Below are positions 25,492 to 34,199 of a stretch of 34,536 nucleotides of DNA, one piece after another. A model generated the notes under the pieces. It was not told the DNA's origin and did no database searches. It saw only the letters and a program-made list of their open reading frames with translations. The stretch is from Planctomycetota bacterium (GTDB taxonomy: Bacteria; Planctomycetota; Planctomycetia; Pirellulales; Pirellulaceae). The translations under genes were made by a program, and so were the position numbers. Within the stretch, counting starts at the first letter, position 1. Every line of letters begins with the position of its first letter. The stretch covers positions 1 through 34,536 of the forward strand of contig QWPJ01000199.1 in the NCBI GenBank assembly GCA_003671195.1, given 5' to 3'.

Positions 25492-28275
25492 ATGCTTCTT
25501 GAGCCGGTCCATGATTTTTCTGTCACAAAGTTCCAGCCAAGTCCGATTAGTTCGGCTGGCTTGAGGTGGACCATTCCGTGGACTTTTCCGATCCGGGCAG
25601 CCTTCCTGGTCCTTTGGATTCTTCAGTTGGCCGAGCCGATTTGGGCACAGCACCTCGATAGTTTCGACCAAGGTACGGCTCGATTTAGTCTTTGGCGCGA
25701 TGATGCTCGCACCGTGATGCGGACACCGGATCGAATCGAGCCGGGAGTCGAGACGATCGAGTATACCCATGGGAACGGTTCGTTCGTTTATTTGATCACC
25801 CCTGTCGAACCGTGCGCGATCATCCCTGAGCTCAAGGCCGCGATACGCATTCGAAGCGCGCAGGCCGGCATTCGGATCGGTATGCGGGTGGTTTTCCCTC
25901 GCGCCAGGCACCCAGCGACGCATTCGGCCCTGACCGAAGTGGTTTTTGGATCCCCGCACGATGGAGCCGGACGCTGGTCGACCTCGGCGATCAGCGATGT
26001 GTGGAATCTCGTCGAGGATCGTCAGCGCTTTCTGAGACGTTTGTTCGGCCCGGATATCGATCTTCGCGAACCCTATGTCGATGCGATCCTCTTGAGTGTT
26101 TACGGATTTCCTGGCACTTCGAAAATCCAAGTCGACGAGTTGAGCATCGATGGGATGATCGCTCCGGGGACGCTCAGCGATGAAGATCTTGCAGGTCCTG
26201 CGGCGATTGCGATGGAACCGCCCGGTGAGCGGCTTCGGCGTATCCAACAGAGCGTACCTCGCTGGATCCAGCATCAAGGCGAGAGTCTTGCCTACCTCCA
26301 AACCTTGGGCTTCAACGGCGTGATTTCTCGCAACCCAAACGACCCGCTCATAGCGCAGCAATCGATCGAATCGGGGATGGGGGTCATCGCACCACCTCCC
26401 TCGATCGTCCCGACCGAGGACCAATCGGAGCGCTATGCGCATGTGAGCGCATGGCTGCTGGGTTTGGCATTGAATCAGAGTCAGATGGACTCGTCTTTGG
26501 AACGCGTCGCGATGATGAGTCGCTATCCGAAGTCCTTATCGAGGCCCATGGTCGCAGAAGCCTGGGAGCTACACGGATCCTATAGCCAATTGAGCGATTG
26601 GCTCGCGGCGCCCATGCCGCTTGCTACCTCGGTGCGGTCGGCCAAAGAAGCTTCGACGATCCTCAAAACCGAATTGCGTCCAATTGCTGGCCGGAATGTC
26701 CCGATGACATCGCTATGGACTCAACTCTCGAACGAGTGGCTTGCGCAGAGAGTCTTGGCCTCGGAGTCCCTTGGTCGATCTCCATGGCCGATTGCCGACC
26801 ACGATCGTCTCCAAGCTCGATTGCAATGGATACGAAGTGTGATGCAGGGTTCGAGGGGATGGATTTTCCGATCTCCCTTTTCATTGGACTCAGGCGACCA
26901 GACTGCATCGATTCGCGCAGAGTCCTACGCGAGCATCAATCAGGAAATCGAGCTCTTTATGCCATGGATCCAAGCTGGCGAATCGGATTGGGCCAACGTG
27001 GCGGTCAATTCCTCGGAACATACCGCAGCGATCCTTCAGACCCCGTCGAGCCAGTTGGTTTTTGTCATCGCATCGGGAGATTATGACCAGCTATGCAGTC
27101 CAGCCCCGGCCGCTGAACGCATCGAGGTCACCATCCCTGTGACGGGCCAACCTCGCCAAATTTATCGCATCACGCATGGTGTGTTGGAACGGGTACCTAT
27201 CAAAAACGTCCCTGGTGCAATGGTCGTGACGATCGACCGTCCTGCGATCGTCGAGCAATTGGTGACCATGGTCGACAACGGACCGTGGAGTTACCTACAA
27301 ACTGCCTTGACCCGCTTGGGTCCTAGTCTGATCGAAAGTCGTATCGACACCGCAACGCAGTTGATCACCTTGGCCCAAATGACCTTGGTCTCTCGCCAGT
27401 TGCCGGCGTCGGATGCGGGTTGGGAAGCGATCCGCGAAGCCCAATCTGCCCAGCGAGCATCCCTTCAGTATTTAGCGAATTCCGAATTGGCCAAGGCCGC
27501 TGAGTATGCCGATACGGCGACTCTTTTAGCCCAGCGAACCCTACGCAGTAGTTGGCAAGTAGCCAAGGAGCAGTTCCCCAGCGTCAACAGCAGCGCGTTG
27601 GTCGTCTCGCCCCTCTCGTTGCCTTTGCATTTCGAGCTCGATCGAGTCTTGCAAGGCCGCCGTTGGCAACCTGCGCCTTTGGCAGGTACACCCTTTGTGG
27701 ATCTTTTGGATTGGAAGCAATCAGGATGGACCAGCAACCACCGCTTGGTCGAGCAGATCGACAGTTCCATTCAGATCGCAACCGGAGCGGGCCCCAGCGG
27801 TGATCCTGCGATTGTCTTGCAAGCCTCGAGCAGGACCGGGCAACCGATCCCGAGCGGTTATGCTGGTACGAGCATGCGCGTGACATCACCGAAGGTTCCG
27901 TTGCCTGTCGGATCGCTCGTGCACATCGAGGCCTTGGTTCGGGTTGAATCGTCCCCCTCGGAGTCGCAAACCGGACTGTTGTTCAGCGACAACATGGGGG
28001 GCGAAGCGTTAGGCCAGTTGGTATCCTCGTACGATTCGAGCCAGGCTTCCTGGCGACGCGTCAGTTTGTTTCGGATGATTACGCTCGAGGAGGGATTGGA
28101 ACTGTACTTGGAAACCCGAGGCACCGTTCGAGCGTCCGTCGCGAGCATCAGTTTGGAATGGATCATGCCCACGCAGAACCGGAACTTACCCATCAGCACG
28201 AGCACCGAGTCGACGCTTTTGGTCCCGGGTGCTAGTTTACCGGGTGCAGAAGCATCGGGCCCAGACGGGCCTTAG
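25492..28275 (+). CDS. Large exported protein of unknown function with C-terminal beta-sandwich-like region
   Basis: A 927-aa protein. ATG 25492 is preferred over GTG 25486 by two codons. An N-terminal hydrophobic segment (about 36-50, AFLVLWILQLAEPIW) follows an unusually long polar lead of about 35 residues and acts as a signal peptide or anchor. Residues about 55-220 look like a beta-rich domain (FDQGTARFSLWRDD, WSTSAISDVW), similar to carbohydrate-binding folds. The middle includes WLLGLALNQSQ and a TIM-barrel-like stretch without obvious catalytic motifs. The C-terminal 120 residues (VHIEALVRVESS, ASWRRVSLFRMI, LELYLETRGTVRASVASISLEW) fit a jelly-roll carbohydrate-binding-like domain. 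It is related in style to large exported planctomycete proteins that may bind polysaccharide; function is not known. Confidence 0.8.
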   Translation: MLLEPVHDFSVTKFQPSPISSAGLRWTIPWTFPIRAAFLVLWILQLAEPIWAQHLDSFDQGTARFSLWRDDARTVMRTPDRIEPGVETIEYTHGNGSFVYLITPVEPCAIIPELKAAIRIRSAQAGIRIGMRVVFPRARHPATHSALTEVVFGSPHDGAGRWSTSAISDVWNLVEDRQRFLRRLFGPDIDLREPYVDAILLSVYGFPGTSKIQVDELSIDGMIAPGTLSDEDLAGPAAIAMEPPGERLRRIQQSVPRWIQHQGESLAYLQTLGFNGVISRNPNDPLIAQQSIESGMGVIAPPPSIVPTEDQSERYAHVSAWLLGLALNQSQMDSSLERVAMMSRYPKSLSRPMVAEAWELHGSYSQLSDWLAAPMPLATSVRSAKEASTILKTELRPIAGRNVPMTSLWTQLSNEWLAQRVLASESLGRSPWPIADHDRLQARLQWIRSVMQGSRGWIFRSPFSLDSGDQTASIRAESYASINQEIELFMPWIQAGESDWANVAVNSSEHTAAILQTPSSQLVFVIASGDYDQLCSPAPAAERIEVTIPVTGQPRQIYRITHGVLERVPIKNVPGAMVVTIDRPAIVEQLVTMVDNGPWSYLQTALTRLGPSLIESRIDTATQLITLAQMTLVSRQLPASDAGWEAIREAQSAQRASLQYLANSELAKAAEYADTATLLAQRTLRSSWQVAKEQFPSVNSSALVVSPLSLPLHFELDRVLQGRRWQPAPLAGTPFVDLLDWKQSGWTSNHRLVEQIDSSIQIATGAGPSGDPAIVLQASSRTGQPIPSGYAGTSMRVTSPKVPLPVGSLVHIEALVRVESSPSESQTGLLFSDNMGGEALGQLVSSYDSSQASWRRVSLFRMITLEEGLELYLETRGTVRASVASISLEWIMPTQNRNLPISTSTESTLLVPGASLPGAEASGPDGP

Positions 28276-28349
28276 AGTGTCTTGCACTCGATGGCCACTG
28301 TGTAAGCCTAAAGTCGGGCTTGCCCGGCGGAGGCGTAACTTGAAGTTAC
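28275..28349. repeat. Cluster of three small palindromes between convergent genes
   Basis: GAGTG/CACTC with a 5-base loop (28275-28289) is followed by GTCGGGCTTGCCCGG at 28313-28327 and the 15-bp palindrome GTAACTT-G-AAGTTAC (28335-28349). The middle element shares its core with the reverse complement of the hairpin unit in the 8-337 array. All three lie between the stop codons of convergent genes and may act in termination, though no T-run is present. Confidence 0.7.
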
Positions 28350-28356
28350 ATGCAGG

Positions 28357-29010
28357 TCATCTTTGGGAGCAAAGTTGATTTGACGTGCAATCGGGATAGA
28401 TCCGTGCCGCTTCCAGGAAGCATTCTTTGGCAACGCTGGTCCTTTGCATAAACCAATAGCTTTGACCTAGCATCACGCAAGCCCGGTAGCAATCGCGATC
28501 GATCGAGAGGACCTGCCTGCAATCTTCGATCGCTCCTGCGAGTTGGGAGGTGCACATTCGGACCGAGATCCTGAGCAACCAACTCTGCGGATGCTCTGCA
28601 TGGGTCGCGACGAGTTTATCGACCATCCGGTTGGCGGATGTCCAATGCGAATCGGCCATGGAGTCCTCGATTTGCTCGGCGAATTGGCGATGCCAGAGAC
28701 TTCGAACCCGGAGCAAAATCTGTTCTCTTGCCCGATCGGCTTCGAACCGTATCGCCGCATCGGGGTCTCTTAGCAAAGGACCTAAAAAACGGCATTCGGA
28801 GTGTTGGCCGATCCAGCCCAGACCCCAAACCGCGGCGCGTCGGATTTGCGCATCGCGGGAAAAAATCAACCGTCGGAGCGTGCAAACCGAGTAGTCCTCT
28901 GAAATGGATTTGGAAATGAGCTTGGACTCATCGCGACAGCGATCATCGCGGCGCGCAGGCCCGCTCTGTTCGTTGTAAAATGAAATCAGGTTTGTCAGTC
29001 GCGTGTTCAT
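28357..29010 (-). CDS. HEAT/TPR-like helical repeat protein
   Basis: A 217-aa cytoplasmic protein. Residues about 43-105 contain two HEAT-like helical repeats (LRRLIFSRDAQIRRAAVWG and FLGPLLRDPDAAIRFEADRA), in which paired helices contain the conserved 'D..R..A' pattern. Residues about 120-210 resemble tetratricopeptide repeats (AEHPQSWLLRISVRMCTSQL, CYRACVMLGQSYWFMQRTSV). Such proteins act as protein-protein scaffolds; no enzymatic motif is seen. ATG 29010 begins MNTRLTNLISFYNEQ with no nearby alternative. It is divergent from the gene at 29196, with 185 bases between starts, and convergent with the 25492 gene. Confidence 0.75.
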   Translation of the reverse strand: MNTRLTNLISFYNEQSGPARRDDRCRDESKLISKSISEDYSVCTLRRLIFSRDAQIRRAAVWGLGWIGQHSECRFLGPLLRDPDAAIRFEADRAREQILLRVRSLWHRQFAEQIEDSMADSHWTSANRMVDKLVATHAEHPQSWLLRISVRMCTSQLAGAIEDCRQVLSIDRDCYRACVMLGQSYWFMQRTSVAKECFLEAARIYPDCTSNQLCSQR

Positions 29011-29195
29011 TGGTTTGGATCTGTTGTCCGTCTTGGGTATGATCCCACGATAGTCAACGTGGGGCCAATCTCAACGCGATTCGATGATTCTGCTTAAAGT
29101 AACCAAAGATCGATCGCTGCTCTTGACTTTCATCGACGCTCGAACTCCAAGAGATCCTCCATCCAGTTCCAAACCCCTTGCGGTTGACTTCGTTT

Positions 29196-30389
29196 ATGCA
29201 TCCTGACAAACAACAAACACTTTGGCAACGAACACTTTGGCAACGAGCACTTTGGTTCCTTAGCCTCTTGGTTTGTTTGTTTTCGCACGGGCTTGTGGAG
29301 GCTCAGTCGGTCCATCCGTTTCGTACTCCCCAAGCCATAGGATTGACCAGTCAACTCCGGGCTGCGTCCGGATTTGCTGGTAGCAAGTTGCAGTTGCCTT
29401 TATCGGATTGGGTCCAAACCACACTCGTCCGGGATCAGATCCCTGTTTGGCTCGATCGCCGCATACCGAAGGATCATGGATTGAGCATCGAGATCCCCAA
29501 GGGACAGAGCAACCAAGAAGTCCTCGACAGGGTTGCCGACGAGCTCGATGCAGAGATTGCGATGGTGGATCGGTACATCGCGATCGTCCCAAAGGGTAAG
29601 GCACCTTCGATCGAGTGGGCTTACTGGCATTTGGTCAGCGAGCCGAGCGATCCGAGATTGCGCGTCACTCGAAAGGACCGCTTCGAGTGGCCCGATGGAA
29701 GCGACACGCGAAGCATTTGGAAGTCGTTTCTCGATCAGTATCGGCTCGGTCCAATCGGCGATTCCCAGGGGCTCGCTGCGACCATCGACCGGTGGCCGGC
29801 CGGACGACTCGAGTCGACGAATATCGCTGCGATGGCAACGCTTCTGCTCTCGGGCTTCGACCAACGCATCGACTGGCCAGCGGCTCAACCTCCGAGTCTT
29901 CAGCCGCTCTTGGAGGGCCGTCCTGTGCGATTTCGCTATACATCGGAGATCCCGAAGGTCGGCAAAGTTGCTTGGCAGGCTTGGCGCTCTCGTTGGCCTC
30001 AGGCGACTGTCGAGCAGGTCGAATCGGTCGCGACAGCTCCATCTCAAACCGCCGCGTGGGATATTCTCGCACCGGTCGCAGCGCATGGTGAGCTCGTCGA
30101 GCCTTTAGCCCCTGCGGCAAAGCCTAAACCGGTCTCTCCTGGAGGTCAGACCAAGCGCTATACCGGTCGATACCGAGGAGAGATATTGAAGATCCTAACG
30201 AGTCTTGGCCAACAGCTTTCGCTCGAACTTCTGGCCGACGAGCTCACGACCGAGCTTTCAAGGCGTGAGGTCGATGTGAGCTTTAGCGAAGTTTCGCTTG
30301 AGGAGTTATTGGCTAAGCTTGGCCAAGCATCCGGATTGAAGATCACGGTCGAGGGCCTTGCGATGAAGGTCCGAGCATCCGACCCGTAA
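29196..30389 (+). CDS. Exported protein with two STN (secretin N-terminal)-like domains
   Basis: A 397-aa protein with a signal peptide whose first part is encoded by three 15-base repeats (LWQRTLWQRALW), followed by a hydrophobic core and VEAQ cleavage site. Residues about 65-125 (IPVWLDRRIPKDHGLSIEIP, VADELDAEIAMVDRYIAIVPKG) and about 320-390 (LTSLGQQLSLELLADEL, SLEELLAKLGQASGLKITVEG) both match the STN/secretin-N short domain layout. The middle 200 residues are not recognised, and no secretin beta-barrel is present, so this is not itself an outer-membrane secretin. ATG 29196 is chosen over an upstream TTG. STN domains bind partner proteins in secretion or TonB systems; the partner here is unknown. 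Confidence 0.75.
   Translation: MHPDKQQTLWQRTLWQRALWFLSLLVCLFSHGLVEAQSVHPFRTPQAIGLTSQLRAASGFAGSKLQLPLSDWVQTTLVRDQIPVWLDRRIPKDHGLSIEIPKGQSNQEVLDRVADELDAEIAMVDRYIAIVPKGKAPSIEWAYWHLVSEPSDPRLRVTRKDRFEWPDGSDTRSIWKSFLDQYRLGPIGDSQGLAATIDRWPAGRLESTNIAAMATLLLSGFDQRIDWPAAQPPSLQPLLEGRPVRFRYTSEIPKVGKVAWQAWRSRWPQATVEQVESVATAPSQTAAWDILAPVAAHGELVEPLAPAAKPKPVSPGGQTKRYTGRYRGEILKILTSLGQQLSLELLADELTTELSRREVDVSFSEVSLEELLAKLGQASGLKITVEGLAMKVRASDP
29216..29255. repeat. 15-bp tandem repeat within the signal-peptide coding region
   Basis: AACACTTTGGCAACG occurs at 29216-29230 and again, identically, at 29231-29245, followed by a partial third copy at 29246-29255 with one change. It lengthens the basic N-region of the signal peptide of the STN-domain protein in frame. 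Confidence 0.85.
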
Positions 30390-30407
30390 GTGAACTGGGT
30401 TAAGTCC

Positions 30408-30838
30408 CTCGCCGTTGGCTTTTGAAGTTGCGCTGTTGTGGCTTTTATCGTACTCGTACTCGTACTCAATGAAATGGTACTCGTACTCGATGCCGTATCT
30501 TCGAGTACGAGTACGAGTACGAGTACTGCTAACGCGGAGTACGAGTACGAAAAGCTAAGGAAAGCATCGATTGAAACTCCGAAACATGCGAATAGCATAA
30601 CTCGCTCGCCGTTGGTTTTTGAAGTCGCGCTGTTTTGGCTTTCATCGTACTCGTACTCAATGAAATGGTACTCGTACTCGTACTCGATGCCGTATCTTCG
30701 AGTACGAGTACTGCTAACGCGGAGTACGAGTACGAAAAGCCACGGAAAACATCAATTGAAACTCCGAAACATGCGAATAGCGCGACTCCCTCGCCGTTGG
30801 CTGCGGGTTAAACGATTGTGCGTGCGTCCTATCAAGCG
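30408..30838. repeat. Tandemly duplicated GTACTC inverted-repeat element
   Basis: Two long units start with CTCGCCGTTGG at 30408 and 30605, and a third, truncated start lies at 30790 (periods 197 and 185 bases). Each complete unit contains a large imperfect inverted repeat (30441-30555 and 30638-30740) whose left arm begins GCTTTTATCGTACTCGTACT or a close variant and whose right arm ends GAGTACGAGTACGAAAAGC. Between the units the sequence GAAACTCCGAAACATGCG is shared. The 30790 copy continues CTGCGGGTTAAACGATTGTG, matching 20795. No transposase is encoded, so it is a non-autonomous, palindromic repeat family. It lies between the STN-domain gene and the convergent RraA-family gene. Open frames across it are repeat translations. 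Confidence 0.85.
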
Positions 30839-31489
30839 TTAGAGGATCCCGAACTTTTCAAAAGCTCCAACGGCGGTCATGCCTCCACGGATCGCGTCTC
30901 TGACTTTGTTTTCACCGTGAACTTTTGCGAGCGCCAATCGCAATACCTCCAGTTCGACCTTGCGAGGAACGACCACCACTCCGTCGGAATCGGCAAAGAC
31001 CAAATCACCTGGAGCGAAACCAACGCCGTCGATTTCCACAGGCACATCCAAATCGATCACGCGTTGGCGATGGAGGCTATCGTAGAGGCAACGGCCTTTG
31101 GCGAAGAGAGGAAACGCGGTGGTCTGGATTTTATCGACATCGCGGACCGCACCGTCGACGATCGCACCGATGCAGCCACGGTTTTTTGCTGCGGTGGTCA
31201 GCAGCTCGCCCCATATTCCCGATCGCATCGATCCACCGGCAGCAGCGATCAAGACATCATCGGGCTGGCAATCGTCGACCGCCTTGAGTTCCAGTTCGTA
31301 GGGATTCGGATCGGTATGAAACATATCGGCCCAGAGGGTGGTTTTGCAACGACCGACCAACAATCCGCTACCGGACTGCCTCGGGATTGAAATCCGGGGA
31401 GATTGATGGTGCAATCCGACTTGATCGAGCGCATCGCAGACGACCGCACAGTAGAGCTCTTGGCGCATTTGGTCCAATGAAATCAGCAT
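30839..31489 (-). CDS. RraA-family (HMG/CHA aldolase-like) protein
   Basis: A 216-aa cytoplasmic protein of the RraA/dimethylmenaquinone-methyltransferase-like family. Recognisable motifs are CDALDQVG (18-25), GRCKTTLW (46-53), GGSMRSGIWGELLTTAAKNRG (the central loop, residues about 85-105), VDGAVRDVDKI (111-121) and FAPGDLVFADSDGVVVVP (158-175). Several members are divalent-metal-dependent aldolases or decarboxylases on 4-hydroxy-4-methyl-2-oxoglutarate and oxaloacetate; others only bind RNase E, and the two cannot be separated by eye. ATG 31489 matches the family N-terminus; the frame is open 72 bases further upstream. It is divergent from the MlrC-type gene, and the pairing suggests a small catabolic cluster. 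Confidence 0.88.
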   Translation of the reverse strand: MLISLDQMRQELYCAVVCDALDQVGLHHQSPRISIPRQSGSGLLVGRCKTTLWADMFHTDPNPYELELKAVDDCQPDDVLIAAAGGSMRSGIWGELLTTAAKNRGCIGAIVDGAVRDVDKIQTTAFPLFAKGRCLYDSLHRQRVIDLDVPVEIDGVGFAPGDLVFADSDGVVVVPRKVELEVLRLALAKVHGENKVRDAIRGGMTAVGAFEKFGIL

Positions 31490-31611
31490 CCCTAAACCTC
31501 TCGGATTCGAAACTTCGCAACGGCAGTGGTTCCATTTAGATGGAAGCAATTTGGCATACAATACTCGAAATGCAATCGGATTCCCACCTTACATCCTCGA
31601 CGAGTCGTCTT
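31490..31611. promoter_or_regulatory. Divergent promoter region of the RraA- and MlrC-type genes
   Basis: A 122-base gap separates the two divergent starts and should hold both promoters. On the plus strand TACAAT (31557-31562) is a possible -10, but no convincing -35 is seen. No operator-like palindrome stood out. Confidence 0.3.
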
Positions 31612-33084
31612 ATGCATCGCATCGGAATTTTAGCACTGCTTCACGAGTCGAACACGTTCATCGAGTCTCCGACGACTCTCGAGCGGTTTGTCCAAGATGT
31701 TGCGGTTTTTGGGCAAGACCTCCTCGATAAGTTTCGCACGAGCCATCACGAAATCGGAGGTTTTATCCAAGGCTTAGGCGATGCGCAGATCGTTCCGATC
31801 GGGGCCTACCGAGCTACCCCGGCCGGGGCGATCACCCGCGAAACTTGGGAAACGATCGTCGAGGATTTGCTCGCAAGGACCGGCCGAGCCATGCCGCTCG
31901 ATGGTCTGTTGGTCGCAGCCCATGGGGCGGCAGTTGCAGAGCACGCTCGGGATGCCGATGGGGATTTTCTTTCCCGGCTTCGGGAGCTTGTGGGTCCTGA
32001 AATCCCGATCGTTGCAACTCTCGATCCGCACGCGAACCTCTCGGCCAAGATGGTCGCAGCCTGCGATGCTTTGACCGCTTATCGAACCAACCCCCATTTG
32101 GATCAACATGCCCGAGGGCTCGAAGCTGCTCGCATGCTGCTCGGGATCCTCGAAGGTTCGATACGACCGTCGATCCATGCGGAGTTCCTGCCTATGATCA
32201 TCAATATCGAGCGTCAAAGCACGGACGAACCCCATCTGAAAACAATCTATGATCTTGCCGATGCCCAACTCAATGACCCACGCGTCCTGAGCAACAGCAT
32301 CCTCTTGGGGTTCCCTTATGCCGACGTGCAGGAGATGGGGTCCGCCATTGTCGTGATCACCGACGACGATCCGGCCTTGGCTCGGCGGCTTGCCAAAGAG
32401 CTCTACGATGCGCTTTGGCAAGCTCGTGAGTCGATGGAAGGGGTGTTGATTTCGGTCGAGCAAGCGTTGGACCATGTCGAGCAACATCCGGCAAAACGAT
32501 TCTGCTTGCTCGACATGGGAGACAACGTCGGAGGGGGATCGGCCGCCGACGGCACGATTCTTGCGCAAGCCCTTGCCGATCGCAGGATCGGTCCGAGTTT
32601 CGTGTGCATTTATGATCCTCCAAGCGTCGAGCTTTGCCAACGCGAGGGAATCGGGCAATCGGTCGAGCTTAGCCTAGGAGGAAAAACCGATGCGAAGCAT
32701 GGCGAGCCTTGGCGTTGCAAGGCCACGATTGCAAGTTTCCACGAGGGGAAATTCACCGAGGACCGGCCCAGGCACGGAGGCATCAGCCAATTCGATCAAG
32801 GAGCTACGGTGGTTCTCCAAGTCGACGGATGTCCGATGACCGTCCTTGTGACCTCGCGCCGCATGGTGCCTTTTAGTTTGAACCAATTGAGCTCCTGCGG
32901 GATCGACCCGAAGTCCTTTCGCGTTTTGGTCGCCAAAGGAGTCCACGCGCCGCTGGCCGCCTACCGCGAGGTATGCGATGGATTCCTCAGGGTCAATACA
33001 CCTGGTTCCACCTGCGCGGATCTCTTTGAGCTAGACTATCGCAATCGTCGCAAGCCGCTTTACCCTTTGGAAAAGCTATCCTAG
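31612..33084 (+). CDS. MlrC-like M81-family metallopeptidase/hydrolase
   Basis: A 490-aa protein of the MlrC (microcystinase C, M81) family. ATG 31612 gives MHRIGILALLHESNTF, the family start with the HESNTF metal-ligand segment (His11); the frame continues upstream to ATG 31540, which is unlikely. Further motifs: GLLVAAHGAAV (about 95-107), IVATLDPHAN (about 133-142, metal-binding Asp and His) and, in the C-terminal domain, LLDMGDNVGGGSAADGT (about 299-315). MlrC cleaves the linear peptide products of microcystin breakdown, but most relatives hydrolyse unknown substrates, possibly amides or lactones. No signal peptide is seen. It is divergent from the RraA gene and followed by an exported propeller protein. 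Confidence 0.9.
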   Translation: MHRIGILALLHESNTFIESPTTLERFVQDVAVFGQDLLDKFRTSHHEIGGFIQGLGDAQIVPIGAYRATPAGAITRETWETIVEDLLARTGRAMPLDGLLVAAHGAAVAEHARDADGDFLSRLRELVGPEIPIVATLDPHANLSAKMVAACDALTAYRTNPHLDQHARGLEAARMLLGILEGSIRPSIHAEFLPMIINIERQSTDEPHLKTIYDLADAQLNDPRVLSNSILLGFPYADVQEMGSAIVVITDDDPALARRLAKELYDALWQARESMEGVLISVEQALDHVEQHPAKRFCLLDMGDNVGGGSAADGTILAQALADRRIGPSFVCIYDPPSVELCQREGIGQSVELSLGGKTDAKHGEPWRCKATIASFHEGKFTEDRPRHGGISQFDQGATVVLQVDGCPMTVLVTSRRMVPFSLNQLSSCGIDPKSFRVLVAKGVHAPLAAYREVCDGFLRVNTPGSTCADLFELDYRNRRKPLYPLEKLS

Positions 33085-33143
33085 CGCGAGTCTTCGTGCC
33101 TTGGTCACAAAAAACCATTCTCATTGAAATACGAAATCCTCCC

Positions 33144-34118
33144 ATGACCCACCCATGCCGGACCCTTTTGCGTTCCCTTGTTTTGCCACGGATCATCGGT
33201 TCTGTTCTGCTCTTGGGCGGGGTGCTGGGCGGGGTGCTGGGACTGGGATTGGGGATCGGCTCGGCCGAGGCACAAGAGCCGATCAAGCATTCGTATTTGG
33301 TGATGGGAGCCAAAACGGCGATCCTAGGAGAGGACGGCACTGCGACTTGGGAATACTCGGGGGGATCCCGCGACGGATTTGTACTTCCCAACGGCAATGT
33401 GTTATTGGCTTTCTCGGATCGGGTTGAGGAAGTAACGCCCGACAAGCAGATTGTGTTTCGGTACCGACTCAGTCCAGAAAATAAAGAGATCGGGACCGCC
33501 GAGCGCCTTTACAACGGCAACACACTCGTGACGGAATTGGGGCCCAAGCCCAGACTCTTGGAGGTCGACACTCAGGGTTCCATCGCGACACAAATACCCT
33601 TGGAGCCAGAGACCGACAACGCCCACATGCAAACGCGTATGGCAAGGCAATTGCGAAGCGGAAATTACTTGGTCCCTCATCTCTTGGCCTTTGCGATCAA
33701 GGAATACACGCCCGAGGGGCGCGTCGTAGGGACATTGAGAACCGATTTGGAATCTTTGGGTGGGCGTCCGGCTGAGAACTGGCCATTTACGGCCATTCGA
33801 CTCGACAATGGACATACCGTCGTGTCGTTGACCCATGGCAACAAGGTCGTCGAAATGGACACCAAGGGAGAGGTGGTTTGGAAGGTGACCAACGAGGACG
33901 TCGGCGGATTGTTCAAAGACCCTTGTGGTGCGCAAAGGCTAGCCAATGGCAATACCGTGGTCGGATCGCACGGAGCCAACACGGGGATTTCCATGGTGGA
34001 GCTTACCCGTGAAAACAAGATTGTGTGGACCAGCGATCATCCACTTGCAGCCGGGGTCCACCATTTCCAGATCCTGACGACCAATGGAAAACGGGAACCT
34101 AGCAGACCTATGAGATGA
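33144..34118 (+). CDS. Exported beta-propeller protein (arylsulfotransferase/PQQ-like repeats)
   Basis: A 324-aa protein. ATG 33144 begins a signal peptide with a Gly/Leu-rich hydrophobic core (about 15-40, including GGVLGGVLGLGLG) and a SAEAQ cleavage site; a GTG at 33096 would add 16 residues. The mature part has about six repeats with L.NGN-type turns (FVLPNGNVLLAF, RLYNGNTLVTE, RLRSGNYLV-like, RLDNGHTVVSL, RLANGNTVVGS), each followed by a strand pair resembling arylsulfotransferase or PQQ-type propellers, including TATWEY and EVVWKV. No catalytic residues can be assigned. It lies 59 bases after the MlrC-type gene on the same strand and is probably co-transcribed. Ligand unknown. Confidence 0.8.
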   Translation: MTHPCRTLLRSLVLPRIIGSVLLLGGVLGGVLGLGLGIGSAEAQEPIKHSYLVMGAKTAILGEDGTATWEYSGGSRDGFVLPNGNVLLAFSDRVEEVTPDKQIVFRYRLSPENKEIGTAERLYNGNTLVTELGPKPRLLEVDTQGSIATQIPLEPETDNAHMQTRMARQLRSGNYLVPHLLAFAIKEYTPEGRVVGTLRTDLESLGGRPAENWPFTAIRLDNGHTVVSLTHGNKVVEMDTKGEVVWKVTNEDVGGLFKDPCGAQRLANGNTVVGSHGANTGISMVELTRENKIVWTSDHPLAAGVHHFQILTTNGKREPSRPMR

Positions 34119-34199
34119 TCAGGATCGCCCCGGTGGGTGGGGCGACTCGTGCAAGTACGAGTAGGACCCGAGTTGGTGCATCAGGTCTGGATTTCTTCG

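Noticed and set aside
30438..30842. Plus- and minus-strand frames across the GTACTC repeats
   Set aside because: The peptides are repeats of YSYS/STSTS-type sequence produced by GTACTC units.
31540..31611. Upstream ATG extension of the MlrC-type gene
   Set aside because: The added 24 residues do not match the family; the conserved start RIGILALLHESNTF begins at ATG 31612.
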